DNA from: Viscum album
Lineage: Eukaryota; Streptophyta; Magnoliopsida; Santalales; Viscaceae
DNA length: 64,000 nt
Assembly (NCBI GenBank): GCA_963277665.1
Contig: OY728119.1
Span: 317,646,206-317,710,205 of the forward strand
Direction: 5' to 3'
A program made the translations under genes and the position numbers. Positions 20,674-31,810 of the stretch are shown here, piece after piece (within the stretch, counting starts at the first letter, position 1; each line of letters opens with the position of its first letter). The notes under the pieces are model-generated. The model did no database searches. It was not told the origin of the DNA and was given only the letters and a program-made list of their open reading frames with translations.

Positions 20674-22749
20674 GGGAGGAGGAGCTCTTTAGGAAAAACT
20701 TAAAGTATTATTTTATAATAAATTCATATTCGGTTTCTAATGGCTCCAAAGTGGATTATTCAAAGTCTAAGGTGGGGATGAGTTGAAATCCTTTCAACCA
20801 ATAGATTTTAGATAGGTTTGGGTCATTATATTAACCTTATATTTTAGTTTTAACTCTTAGTTAATTAGATTGACATTTACCATGTCACTTTGTATTTTTA
20901 TACTATATAGTTAATAAACCTACTATATACATCCAAGCGACCCCCAAGTGGTCCATTAATGATACACCTATCATGATATAAGTCCTTTGTCTGAACCTTA
21001 GATTTTTAGGAATATAATATCAATTAATAATATAATATTTGTTTTAAAAACTCTTTTATGTCAATTTTGACACTATTTGATATTTGATTTTTGTGAAAAT
21101 CATAACAACATGATTACTTAGAAAAAACATAATTAAATCAATATTAACATGTAATATTAACCTATAAAATTAGTGGAATTCATAAAAAGTCTCAAATTAC
21201 ATTTATTTGGATATTTATAATATCAATTATTTTAATATTTCATTAATTAGGTAATTACTGCATCACCATTGTGTCATAAATAAATTAAATTATTTAATGT
21301 TTAAAAATTATAAATAAAATAAAATAATGTAGGAAATATTTTTATATTTCTAATGAATATTTATAATCGAATTTATCTTATGTATAACCCAATATTAAAT
21401 TTTTTTTAGTTATTAAACTTTGATTTTAACTCTTTTAACTCTTATTTGAATTAAATAATAATAAATGTCCTAATCTAATCCAAGTGGAACTAAATGATAA
21501 TATTTTATTCCTAAGGTTGTTTTTTGTCGAGATACACTTGTCCAATAGAATTAGTAAATGTGTTAGGGTAATAATAATATCATTTTTACCCTTAATTATC
21601 CTATTTACTTTTAATCGTGGTAAATAAAAGTAAAAAGTTACTATTCACCAAAAATTATTTTTATCTTATTGAACCACATTTTACTCCTTGATATTAACCA
21701 TGTCTCTCAGATTTTTGAAATTCCACTCACAGAAGCGGTAAAATTAAGTTTTATGTGAATTTTCAAATTCTCCTAGGAGATGGGTAAAAGACGGTGAAAA
21801 GTTCAATAAAATTTTTATATGCCTAAAATTCTTATAAACTGACTCCAATGAATTACATTGAACTTATATAGGTATTATGTATCTATTTTGACCTAAAATA
21901 AATTTAAATAAAATAAATAATTATTTAAATAAAAAGTCGGTTTTAACCAATAACTCAGTGTTTTTCACTATTCATCAAAAATCGAAAGTTTTCAAAAAAG
22001 TACCAAAATTTCACCCTAAGCTAATTTCGATATTCCGAATCCAAAAATGAAGTATATTTTACGAAATTCAAAACATAAAATTTGAATTTATTAATTTAAA
22101 ATTAATTTCTGCTGTCAAAATGAAAAGGCGTATTTTTAAGAATAACTATCAAAAGTTTGACACTTGTTTATGTCCAATTTCAAAGTGAAATTACTTACAA
22201 TGACCATCATTGGATTAAATAGTAAAAATATAATCTATTTATAATTCCAAACCATTAAAATGTATAATTTAACAATATAAATTATTTTGATTAAAAAAAA
22301 GTTTTTTTTTTCAGTTAAAATATAGTATTTTTCACTATTCACCCAAATATGAAAGTTATCATAAAAACACCAAAACTTTATTGAAACTAAATTATTATGT
22401 CCCGATTCTAAATAAGAAGTTCATTTTGTCAAATTGAATATATAAAAGTTTCAAATATTGGATTTAAAAAGGCTTCTTCATTAAATGGTGGTAAAATTGT
22501 ATTTTTTGAAAAATAATTATTTTATCTGAAAAAAATAATTTTTTTCTTAAATTATGTCTTAGAAACTCATAATATGGATTCTAAAATTATAAGGATAATA
22601 TAAAATTTAAAATTCACTTAATACTATTCATAACCGCTTTTGAATGGCTAGTTTGGTAAGTCGTGGTGCGCTTGAACTCAGTGTTGCGTACAACACACGC
22701 TATTGTATTATTCAAAGAGAAGCGTACCATGGAAGCTTGGGGTGTTACA

Positions 22750-22754
22750 AATAT
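22750..22754. repeat. Target duplication AATAT of gypsy-1 (right copy)
   Basis: Identical to 11876-11880. TNP2 coding resumes directly after it. Confidence 0.9.
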
Positions 22755-23934
22755 GCTTTTTTTTCAAATCCATATGCAGTAATGTTGTAGACCCGATGAA
22801 GTTTCCCATCATGAATAAAGATATTTCAATCTTATTATGTAAATTAGAAACGTTCTTCCCCCCATAATTATTTTATATAATGGTCCACCTGATGGTTCAA
22901 TTGGTTAGAGAGGTTCAACTATGTGGTCTTGTCCATTACAGATGGATGTAACCTATTGAACAATATATGGATATTTTGAAAGGATATGTCAAGAATTGAA
23001 GTCAACTCGAAGGTTTTATTGTAGAATGATATATTGTTGAAGAGGATATTGAATTCTGTATTGATTACCTATCAGATGTTGAAAGCATTGGTCTCCCAAA
23101 GTCTCGTTATAGCGAATGCCTTATGGGTGAAGGGATTTCTGAAAGAGATGTTGTTACAATTACCTTTAAAGAGTGGGAGAAAGAACATATTTAAATATTA
23201 CATAATAATGGAGATGTTGATCCATATATTTAATCCCAAAAAGAAATTTTTAGATATTTGAATCCATCAAGACCTAAAAGTTGGATATCAGATACACATA
23301 ATCAACAGTTTATAGGATTGTTTATAGATCAAATTTATAAGGAGTTATCTGAAAATATGAATTCAATTACCGAACGACTTCAATGGCTAGCCAAAGGACC
23401 AAATGAAAATGTTATATCTTACACTAGGTTTGTAATCAATGGTTATACATTCTATGTAAAGAACATGATGACTTTAGCACAATGAAAAATAACGCTGTTA
23501 TGCTTATGGATGAAGTGATGAACATATTTGGTTACAATGATAGATTTCTAATTTATACAAATATGTCATATTTTTTCATTATCGAACATATATACAAATT
23601 AGATTATACAAAATTTCAAGTGCCGCTGTTCCATTGAAAATGGGTTAAAAATATCAATGGAGTGAAAGTTGATGAACTAGGATTTGCGAAGGTGAATTTC
23701 AGTATAGAAGGTGAAAAAGATGATCCATTCAAAATGGAATCAAAAGCGGTGCAATTATTTTATGTCTCTGGTCTAACAAACAATAATTGGTCGATTTTCC
23801 CGCCGGTGACTAAAAAATATGTTAAGTCAGATGAAAATTCAATCGAGGATGACCCTTTCATTGAGGCATCACAATTAGTTCATGTCGATTCCCCTGTAGA
23901 AAATGTCTTATACGTTAGAAGAGACTACAAATAG
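22755..23934 (+). pseudogene. TNP2-type transposase, C-terminal part
   Basis: Continues the gene cut at 11880. Translation gives KLETFFPP, MVHLMVQLVREVQLCGLVHY, RWMYPIEQYMDILKGYVKN and IEFCIDYLSDVESIGLPKSR, matching the DUF4218 region of CACTA transposases. Next come NPSRPKSWISDTHNQQFI (23258-23485), LQWLAKGPNENV and FVINGYTF, then NGVKVDELGFAKVNFS with DDPFKMESKAVQLFYV (23662-23934), matching DUF4216. Frames are fairly long, with few stops, so decay is moderate. Removing 11881-22754 rejoins the gene. Confidence 0.88.
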
Positions 23935-24289
23935 GGTAATTTTATTCTCAAAAGAGGAACCAAATACTTGAAGCCTTTAAAAAATAAATAGACTTCAATG
24001 AGAAGGTAATTTTTTTTAATATATTATGTTTTTCCTTATAATATTATATGTTCTATACTTTATTAACATAATCAAAATTAAATGTTTAACTAATCATGAA
24101 AACAATGTATTATAAACATTATAATGTTACCAATACCTTGAAAGAACAAACTATAATAAAGGAAACCCTTTGGATAGATGCATAGGTAATGTTACAATAT
24201 AATTTCTCTATTTTACCGAAAAATTATATAATGAAATGTTGATTTAATTTTCATTATTCCTTGAAGAATTCATTTATTTTATAAGATTT
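23935..24289. other. AT-rich stretch between TNP2 and the 280-bp repeats
   Basis: No motif or coding recognised. Probably a 3' UTR or intergenic part of CACTA-1. Confidence 0.4.
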
Positions 24290-25640
24290 TTGTCCATATG
24301 TCATGAATTTTCAAGAATAGAAAAAATGTTTTCTATGCTCAATCACAGAGGTAATCTTGATGTTTTCATAGTAAAATCATTGTCCATAGAATTAATGTAT
24401 TGTTTCATATTTATGTTTAATTTATTTATTTTTAACATTACTCATATAATAATTGTTTTCTTATACAGGTGGATTATTTTATTCAAGTTGGGGGTTGATC
24501 TATCAAACTTTCATGCTCCTTATCCCTTAAAACCTTTTCACCTCTATAGTGGTGAATTCATCACTTTATTTCAAGCTGCCTTCATTGCCTTTACAAGAAG
24601 AGAAATGATGTTGCCTTTGCTCAATTATAGAGGCGATCTTGATGTTTTCATAGTAAAATAATTTTCCATAGAATTAATATTTTTTTTTCATATGTATGTT
24701 TAATTTATTTATTTATAGTATTAATCACATAATAATTATTTTCTTATACAGGTGGATTCTTTTTTTTTTCGAGTTGGGGGTGCTCTATCCAACATTTATG
24801 CTCCTTCTCCCTTAAAACCTTTTCACCCCTATAGTGGTGCATTTATCACTCTATTTCAAGTAACCTCTACTAGCTTTGTAGGATGACCAATGACACTACC
24901 TCTTCTCAATTACAGAGATAATCTTGATGTTTTCACAGTAAAATCATTGTCCATGGAATTAATGTATTGTTTCATATGTATGTTTAATTTATTTATTTTT
25001 AGTATTAATCACATAATAATTGTTTTCTTATACATGTGGATTATTTTATTCGAGTTGGGGGTGATCTTTCCAACTTTCTTGATCCTTCTCCCTTAACACC
25101 TTTTCATCCCTACAGTGGTGAATTTATCACTTTCTTTTAAGTTAGCTCCACTTCCTTTTAAGGAAGAGCAATGACACTTCCTCTGCTCAATTATAGAGGT
25201 AATCTTGATGTTTTCATAGTAAAATCATTGTCCATAGAATTAATGTATTGTTTCATATGTATGTTTAATTTATTTCTTTTCAGTATTACTCACATAATAA
25301 TTATTTTCTTATATAGGTTAATTATTTTGTTTGAGTTTGGGTGCTCTGTCCATCTTTCATCCCTTTCTGCACAAAAATTTCTACAGACTTCTTCTCTCAC
25401 AAAACCTTTCACCCCTGTAGTTTTGACATTTATCATTTTTTTTCAAGTTCTATATACTACTCAATAATAGAGGTAATTTTGATATTTATACAGTAAAATC
25501 ATTGTCTATAGAATTAATGTATTATTTCATATTTATGTTTAATTTATTTCTTTTTAGTATTTTTTATAATATTTTTTTTCAGTATTGCTTATAATAATTT
25601 TTTTCTTATACAGGTGGATTCTTATTTTCAAGTTGATGTG
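24290..25640 (+). repeat. Tandem array of exon-like units of about 280 bp in CACTA-1
   Basis: Four to five head-to-tail units. The landmark CTCAATTATAGAGGTAATCT recurs near 24338, 24620, 24905, 25184 and 25459. Each unit has an open part of about 55 codons (for example LKPFHLYSGEFITLFQAAFI), then RGG/TAATCT resembling a splice donor. About 115 AT-rich bases follow, ending TTTTCTTATACAGGTGGATT, a good acceptor. This looks like one small exon plus intron copied repeatedly. Open frames at 24290-24661, 24890-25096 and 25171-25467 are its products. I do not recognise the protein. It could belong to the second (TNPA/TNP1-like) CACTA gene, or be a non-coding internal repeat. Confidence 0.75.
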
Positions 25641-25944
25641 GTTTGTTCAAAACTACTCATGCTATGTTTCCAGTTATACAAAGAAAGTCAATGGAAATCA
25701 TGGTAACATTGATAGTTAGTATTGTTTTTGAATGTATGCAATAATTTGTATTTATGTAACTATATAAACCAATTTTTGAAATGTATATAATATAGTGTTT
25801 TTTCTAGTATTTGTGTTGTAAATTTCATTTCATTTAAATTATGTATTGAGACTTGTTTTTGTTGACATCTGATGTGTTTTTGGTGCTGTAGTGTGCTATT
25901 ACAACACACTATAGTGGTGCTGTAGTGTGTTGTAACAGCATACT
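25641..25944 (+). other. 3' non-coding part of CACTA-1 with a small inverted repeat
   Basis: AT-rich sequence, then at 25883-25945 two direct copies of GTGCTGTAGTGTG, each followed by an inverted TACAACACAC or TGTAACAGCA tract, able to form short hairpins. No coding is seen. Confidence 0.5.
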
Positions 25945-25949
25945 GCAGT

Positions 25950-26227
25950 ATGACCCTTTATTAGTGCTTTTAAAAGTTCTGATAAAAAAAACATTTATAA
26001 GTGCTGATAAGGGGATCCTTTAGGGGATATAAATTAAAGTGATGATAAATGGGTCTTTTATCAGCTCCTTTAAAGTGATGATAAAGGTCCTATTTATTAG
26101 ATATTTTTTAGCACTGATATATGACCCCTTTATTAGTGTTTTTTTAGTGGTAATAAAAGTCTTGGGCTTTTCATGTATCTCACATTGTTTGTACTTTTCT
26201 AGCACTGATAAAGGACATATCTAGAGC
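25950..26227. repeat. CACTA-1 right subterminal repeats
   Basis: Degenerate direct and inverted copies of TTTATCAGTGCT (for example AAGTGCTGATAAGG, TTTATCAGCTCC, TAGCACTGATA), mirroring the left subterminal array. Confidence 0.85.
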
Positions 26228-26253
26228 TATTAAAGGCTAGTTTTGTAGTAGTG
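26228..26253 (+). repeat. CACTA-1 right terminal inverted repeat
   Basis: TATTAAAGGCTAGTTTTGTA followed by GTAGTG. The inverse is a canonical CACTACTACAAAACTAGCC terminus. The target duplication TTA follows. Confidence 0.9.
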
Positions 26254-26256
26254 TTA

Positions 26257-26492
26257 ATTAATTTCTTAAGTGATTTTATAGCATCTAGAAACATAAATAA
26301 TCAATCATGCAACTGAAAAAAATAAAATATAAGTTTAATGATCATGAGATTATACAATGGTTATTTTATCTACAAGATTATACACTTACCCTCAACCCAA
26401 GGGATAAACCCTTGAACCATAGCATAGTTCATGTTGTATAATTCCACATCGGATCTTATGTGTAACCTCGATTGGTCTTTCCTCAGATATGG
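26257..26492. other. Unassigned spacer between CACTA-1 and gypsy-2
   Basis: By nesting logic this is sequence of the outer Copia element. On the minus strand it holds GAGGGTAAGTG followed about 100 bases later by TTATTTTTTTCAG, an intron-like donor and acceptor pair. No protein was recognised. It ends at the target duplication GACTC (26493-26497). Confidence 0.4.
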
Positions 26493-27199
26493 GACTCTAT
26501 AATGACCTATGATTTTCATACATGGATATTACATCATTTTTTATATATATTCATTAAATTACAAAAAAACATGCCCACGAACTGTAATATTTTAGTGCCT
26601 TTGGAAACATGGAAACTTAATCTTATAACTTATGGAAATATATTTAGTATAACCCATAATGATCTTCCCCTTTAGTGCTCCTCTTAAAAAATTTCTCAAT
26701 AAATTAGGGAAAGGAGAAATAAGAAAGGGTGAGCTCAAATGCTGAGTAAGGGTAAATAAAGGAGATATGTAACCATAACATGAACATAAGTGCATGCGAA
26801 CATGAGTATGACAATATAAGATCATACCCTACATATAAAAAATAATAATCTTGTGTAATAACATAAATATTAGCAGTCATAAGATATGAATCCTAAAGGA
26901 ATCAAATAATATAATCTATGTGGGAATAAAATAGGTATAAGACATGGAATTATGGTAAACACATAAACATATAAAATGATTCCAATATTAGTGAAGTCTC
27001 ATTTCCATGGCTATCTTAGTGGAATGGATTCACTCCAAAAAACATCTTAGTAGTCAAGGTTCACTCCGAAGACCATCTTAGTAGATAAAGTCCCTTACTG
27101 ATCCTAGTTCACTCCTCATTCTAACAATGTCAATATCATTATATATAAATATTTACCCAATGAATTGAAGTGATATATGGGAACACCCATCATGTATTC

Positions 27200-27435
27200 A
27201 ATAACAGGCTCACCCAGCACTATCTAGGCCATATCATCATATAAGATATAATGGGCTTACCCGGTGCTATTTGGGCCACCCCATTGTATAAGCTATAACA
27301 GTATTACCCTATACTATATGGGATAACATACCATATAAGTTGTAATGAGATTAAATAGTGATATTTGGGCCACCCCATCATATAAGTTATAACAATCTTA
27401 CCCGGTGCTATCTAGTCCACCCCATCATATAAGTA
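27200..27435. repeat. 47-bp tandem repeat in gypsy-2 left LTR (about 5 units)
   Basis: The landmark CTATYTGGGCCACCCCATCA recurs in degenerate form near 27220, 27268, 27314, 27360 and 27408, each followed by TATAAGNTATAACA. The same array is present in the right LTR, so it predates integration. Confidence 0.85.
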
Positions 27436-28810
27436 ATTTCTATGAACCAAAACATGAATAAAGTACAAGGATCTTTCATATCATCATAAAAACTTATAAA
27501 CACAATCATTATTCTTTCATAACCTAATTAAAACATGGAAAAGAAATGGGTTCTGAGTAAATATATTTAAAACATGATAAAACCATGGAAAATAAACAGG
27601 TTTTATAATAGACTTTTTGAAACACGATTAAACCATGGAAAAGAAACAAGTTATAAAAATACAATTTTTTTAAAACATAAAATATTTAGAGAAAAAATAT
27701 GAATGGTATCCTTGAACCATATCCCCCATAAGGCCTAGGTAACACCAATTAATTTCATATTAGATGGAGAATAATTTTTAAAGGACCATTTAAAACATTT
27801 CTTGAGGAAAAAATCCTTTCCTCTTTGAAAAATGATTTTTAAAACATAAAACATTTTGAAAACATTTTTCTTTGAATATAACCTTGAAAAATTATAAAGG
27901 ATTCTTTGGAAATAATTTTAAACAAGTTTGAAATCATATAACATTTTTAAAATAATTTCCTTGAATGTGAGTTTAAAATAAAACATAAAAAAAATTTGAA
28001 AATATTTTTAGAAAATGTGTTTTTGGAAGAAAACATATTTCTAACTGAAGAGAGAAATAAAGGTGTGTTTTATTATTTTTTTCCTTAATTATAATAAGTA
28101 CCAAATAGTGGAAAAATTTTACCATTAATTGAAGATATCATATATAAAAATAGGAGAAGAAATTTCATGATTTTTTTGAGAGATAGATAATATGATTCTA
28201 TCATTGGAAGTATAATCATAAACAACCCAGATAAACATTGAGATTGTAACATAAAATCATTACCACATTGGTAACCATGAATCATAAGTCCCATGAAGGA
28301 ATAAAATAAAATGTAACATAAAATATCATGAGGATAGATAAATTAATGATATTAAATGTCAAAGGGGCTGTATATACACCTCATGATAGAATATAGGATC
28401 ATGTCATAACATACATCTCAAAGAAGAGAAATTAAGACAAAAATTATTTACCAATTTGGTACCTGTTGAAATATAAAACCCATGTAAGAGAGATTATAAA
28501 TTAGGTGTATAAATACCAATAAATTTTAAATAATAATAATAATATAAATTAATGGGTAGTATATACAACACATAAAATAAATAGGTGGTGAATATGACAT
28601 GTGTCTCACAGAAGTAAAACACAAGATGAAAATCCCCTACCTTAAGTCTTGAATTACTTCATACACATTCAAACCTCCTATATAATAAATATAAATTTAT
28701 TATACATATAAAAAATAAACATATTTATATATATCATACCATATATGATTCTATTATGAACTTATATTACTTGTTTATTGACACTTCCATATTAAAGTAA
28801 CGTTTCAGGT

Positions 28811-28822
28811 AGTAACCACATG
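28811..28822. repeat. 12-bp target duplication of the SINE-like retroposon (left copy)
   Basis: TAGTAACCACAT (about 28810-28821) is repeated directly after the element at about 29483-29494. The uninterrupted counterpart in the right LTR (about 34117-34140) reads GGTAATAACCGCTTTG. Confidence 0.85.
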
Positions 28823-29482
28823 AACATGAGCCTCATCCCAGTTGGTGAGGACTCCTTAAGTGCATCTAAGAGACCTGGAATCAAATCCAGGTGGGGGATA
28901 ATTTCTGGGTACCGCAGCAGTACTGTAGCAGGCACTGTTTGGCACTGTAGTAGCCGGGAATATGCCCCCATTTGGGCCTTCGGGCCACCGATTTGGTCCC
29001 CGAGTCCTTTAAGGCCTTCGGGGCACCCAGGCCTTTGGGTCAGTAGGGCATTCGGGCCACCTCATGGCCTTTAGGACACCTTAAAGTGCAGATGAAAACC
29101 AAACAACCTACAAGGAACAATCTTCAGAAGGAGGAGGAGCAATGAGCTTTCACCATAGCAGAAGCTAAACGGATTGCAAGAATGAGAGGGTATGGCACCT
29201 GCCATCGGGACAAGCCTGTGTATGCATGGGAAAGCCTATCCAAATAGCCATGCGAAGGTGGAGATCTGATTTCACGATGAAGATGTTGGGGAGGAGTAGT
29301 TCCAAGTAGTTAGTCTGGGTTGTATGTAATGTTTCAAGCCTATGGGAAATGAATTCATCTAAGGCCTATGGGCCATGTAATGATTATGCCTACGGGACTT
29401 TTAAGGGTTCCACCTCACCCCTTTAAAGGTGGATTATCAAAAATCAATAAAAAATGAAGGTCTTCAGGCCATTGGAGGGAGT
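28823..29482 (+). mobile_element. tRNA-headed SINE-like retroposon, about 660 bp
   Basis: Inserted in gypsy-2 with a 12-bp target duplication and an empty paralogous site. The head resembles a tRNA: TCCCAGTTGGTGAGGAC (A box) at about 28836 and GACCTGGAATCAAATCCAGG (B box in a T-arm with a perfect 5-bp stem) at about 28872, spaced as in tRNAs. The body is GC-rich, with repeated GGCCTTCGGGCCACC-type words (28970-29080). The 3' end is AT-rich, then GGTCTTCAGGCCATTGGAGG. A 5'-truncated relative lies at 369-640. The 84-codon open frame at 28820-29074 has no recognisable domain and includes the pol III head, so it is probably not coding. RNA polymerase III transcription and LINE-mediated insertion are inferred. 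Confidence 0.8.
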
Positions 29483-29659
29483 TAGTAACCACATTGTTTT
29501 TTGTATATGTTTTGACTTATATTTTTGTTCCTCTTACTTTGATAATGATTTACTAATTTAAATAATTTAAACCATGATATAAATATAATATATATTCAGT
29601 ATATATATATTTATAATAATCTATAAAATATAGAAAAGAGAAATGAAATACACCGTTCC

Positions 29660-30070
29660 TAGAGATGTCAGTTCGTACGTACGTACACATGAATGTTGAT
29701 TCCATTTTATTATCGTATTGAAAAAAAAAGAAAAGTAAATTATATATATATTATAATTATAGTTGAATTATTATGTCATATATATCACATATTTAGATTA
29801 AACCCATCCTTAATATGTTCCATGTAAAGAGAGAATGAATCACATCACTTCATGAAGCGATAGTCCACTGTACACACGAACAACATTATTTTATTCTAAA
29901 AAATGGAAAGAATGAATGTGTTATATAATAATTAAAAAAAGAATAAAGACATAATATATATCATATATATCATATATGAAAACAATGTACATCATTATTT
30001 CCATCCTTAAGAGGTGGTAATGAAAAAATGAACAACATCGTTTCGCAAGACGGTAGTACGACATACACAT
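29660..30070 (-). repeat. Leader repeat units, gypsy-2 left LTR
   Basis: Three cores about 185 bp apart: TTCGTACGTACGTACACATG (29672), GCGATAGTCCACTGTACACA (29856) and AGACGGTAGTACGACATACA (30040). Spacer DNA is AT-rich. Confidence 0.7.
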
Positions 30071-30095
30071 AAATAATAGTGTATGAATTTCTCAA

Positions 30096-30724
30096 AAGAT
30101 TAAAATCATAAACTTTAGAAAGAATGTGAATGAATTTATAAAAATAAACTTAACATTAATAACCCATATATCATAATGTATCTCTTGGTTGTCACATACC
30201 AAACATGTGAATACATTCATAATTTATTCTCTTCAAACAGGGTAATAACCTGAATTACCATAGTACCTTAATGAAAAAAGAATTATTCCTCATTCATTGA
30301 ATGAAACCACAAATTATTAATTATATTCCATACATCCAATAATTTTTTAAACTCAATTCATGATATCATAAACAACCTTTTCAAAAAATCCTGTATCAGT
30401 TCTAAGGTCATCAATACTATCCAATTTACTTTATCCAAATCAATCATCACTTTATCCAAACTAAACACCATTTTATCAGAATCTAGAACATATTGAGGTG
30501 TACCTTCACATAATCAAAATATCACTTTTCCATTAAATCAATTTTATAGTCCATCATCACCATTCAACATATTCATTCAAATAATTAATCAAAAAATTAT
30601 ACTAAACAATTCTTTTATATTTCATAATTCTTGAATCACAATATAAAAATACTTCAATATTACAACTTCCTTCTCAAACTATTAACTAGGATTCATGATT
30701 TTATTTCTTAATACCAATTTAATT
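30096..30724. other. Gypsy-2 internal region, gag-distal part
   Basis: AT-rich sequence colinear with the gypsy-1 internal region (ACATGTGAATAC, CCTGAATTACCATA). No pol domain is seen. Confidence 0.5.
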
Positions 30725-31120
30725 TTATATTTTATTCACAATCTCTTCATAATCAACTGAAAAACTAATACTTATAAAACCTTGACGATTCTCTTCATGA
30801 TCTTTCCCATTAGGAATTTGATTCACATAATGCCCAAACTCCTTACAATTGAAATACTGGACTATAGGCGGTGCATTATTTTTCATACCATTATCATATA
30901 TTGCATTAACTATCTCATTAATCACATTTAAATTTTTTTAGGATTTACAACCTCACCTTCCATAATTAAAGCACCTCCCAATTCTATTCAATCAATTTTA
31001 TTGATGCTTCTCTGAACATTTAAGGAATATAAGAAACTAAATCTTCTTTCCTCCATGGTATCCATTACCCAAACTCTCAGTTAAATCTATCCTTCTCTTA
31101 TTTGGTGAGTTTGAGAGTTA
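30725..31120 (-). pseudogene. Gypsy-2 Gag remnant with a damaged zinc knuckle
   Basis: A 67-codon frame (30925-30725) contains YFNCKEFGHYVNQI, aligned with CFICKEFGHYAKQC of gypsy-1. The first and last Cys ligands are Tyr and Ile, so zinc binding is lost. Upstream sequence to about 31120 shows only broken capsid similarity. It is non-functional. Confidence 0.7.
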
Positions 31121-31810
31121 TTTAAGGTTCATTTTGTTAATTATGTTCCATGATGACTGATTGGGAACAATATATTTTTACTTTAGTCATCATATTATTT
31201 CACTGCTCATCAATAAATCATTCATAAAATTCAATGTAAACTCATTTCCTTATGGTTCCCACCATTGACTATAAATATAAAGAATAGTGTGAGGAACACT
31301 AATCATAGTGGAAAACTAAATAATCAAGAAAAATAACTTGTAGGATGTCTAAATCATGATGCCTTCTTCTTTAATCTATGGCACTTTAGGTTTATCATAG
31401 TTTATTCATAGTCATCATATCTTTAGATATTTCATGATGGTTCATAAAGGATTTAGGAATTTACAAAGGATATACCTCGAGAGTGTCAAACCAAGTGTGC
31501 AACAAGGACCATTTTCATGCACTAGTTTCCAATTGAGTCTTACTCAATACAGTTTTTTGAGGTTGTTTCCCCTATGTACATCTGTGATATATCCACATCC
31601 ACTTATAGTGTCCAAAAAGGGATGCAATTACATATAAACCACTCTCTTTATACTTTACCAAAATCCCATGACATTTTTCTATAATTTGAATCACACTTAA
31701 AATTATTCTTATTGAAATCCCTAGAAATATCCTTAGAAATATCCCTAGGTATATCACTAAATATTTCTCATCCTAGTTTCTAAAGGTTAACTAAACATTT
31801 CCATTGACAC
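31121..31810 (-). other. Gypsy-2 leader and decayed primer-binding site
   Basis: Contains the conserved leader block (CCTCGAGAGTGTCAAACCAA, ACTAGTTTCCAATTGAGTC), which matches gypsy-1 18160-18260. It ends with CATTGACACTAATATAATG where gypsy-1 has CATCTGATACCAACTATAAT, so the primer-binding site has drifted. Confidence 0.6.

Larger units (their letters stand above)
11881..22749 (-). mobile_element. Gypsy-1: complete non-autonomous LTR retrotransposon with gag only (TR-GAG type)
   Basis: It has two colinear LTRs of about 4.28 kb (11881-16161 and 18467-22749), each running from TGTAAC/TATAAT-GCCC-GACCCCAG to AAGCTTGGGGTGTTACA. A perfect 5-bp target duplication AATAT flanks it. The internal region is only 2.3 kb. 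It holds a minus-strand gag zinc-knuckle frame, a tRNA-iMet primer-binding site beside the right LTR and a purine tract beside the left LTR, so the element is on the minus strand. No protease, RT or integrase is present; pol would have to come from a relative. LTRs take up nearly 80% of the element. It inserted into the CACTA-1 transposase. Confidence 0.93.
18467..22749 (-). repeat. Gypsy-1 5' LTR (right)
   Basis: The partner of 11881-16161, with nearly equal length (4283 versus 4281). It has a TATA box at 20662-20673 and CGTACGTACG cores at 20101-20130 and 20291-20320. On the minus strand CAAGGTAAGGGG near 19765 is a close match to a 5' splice donor. Confidence 0.93.
7083..26253 (+). mobile_element. 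CACTA-1 (En/Spm superfamily DNA transposon), degenerate autonomous-type
   Basis: The right end reads ...GGCTAGTTTTGTAGTAGTG, the inverse of CACTACTACAAAACTAGCC. The left end reads GACTACTAAAAAACTAGCC, the same terminal repeat with two visible changes, including the first C. A 3-bp target duplication TTA flanks it (7080-7082 and 26254-26256), diagnostic for this superfamily. Subterminal arrays of a TTTATCAGYGCT motif lie inside both ends, and TNP2-type transposase relics run on the plus strand. The element is about 8.3 kb once the 10.87-kb gypsy-1 insertion is subtracted. Confidence 0.92.
26498..30095 (-). repeat. Gypsy-2 3' LTR (left), truncated at its inner end
   Basis: Colinear with 31811-about 34760 of the right LTR, including GGGTGAGCTCAAATGCT (26727), the 47-bp repeats, the CGTACGTACG core (29672) and the third leader core (30034). 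After about 30095 the match to the LTR stops, and sequence resembling the gypsy-1 internal region (compare 16990-17100) begins. The inner LTR end, with TATA box and polypurine tract, has therefore been deleted. Confidence 0.8.

Noticed and set aside
28820..29074. 84-codon plus-strand frame in a GC-rich island
   Set aside because: It overlaps the pol III head and repeated GC words of the SINE-like element and shows no domain.
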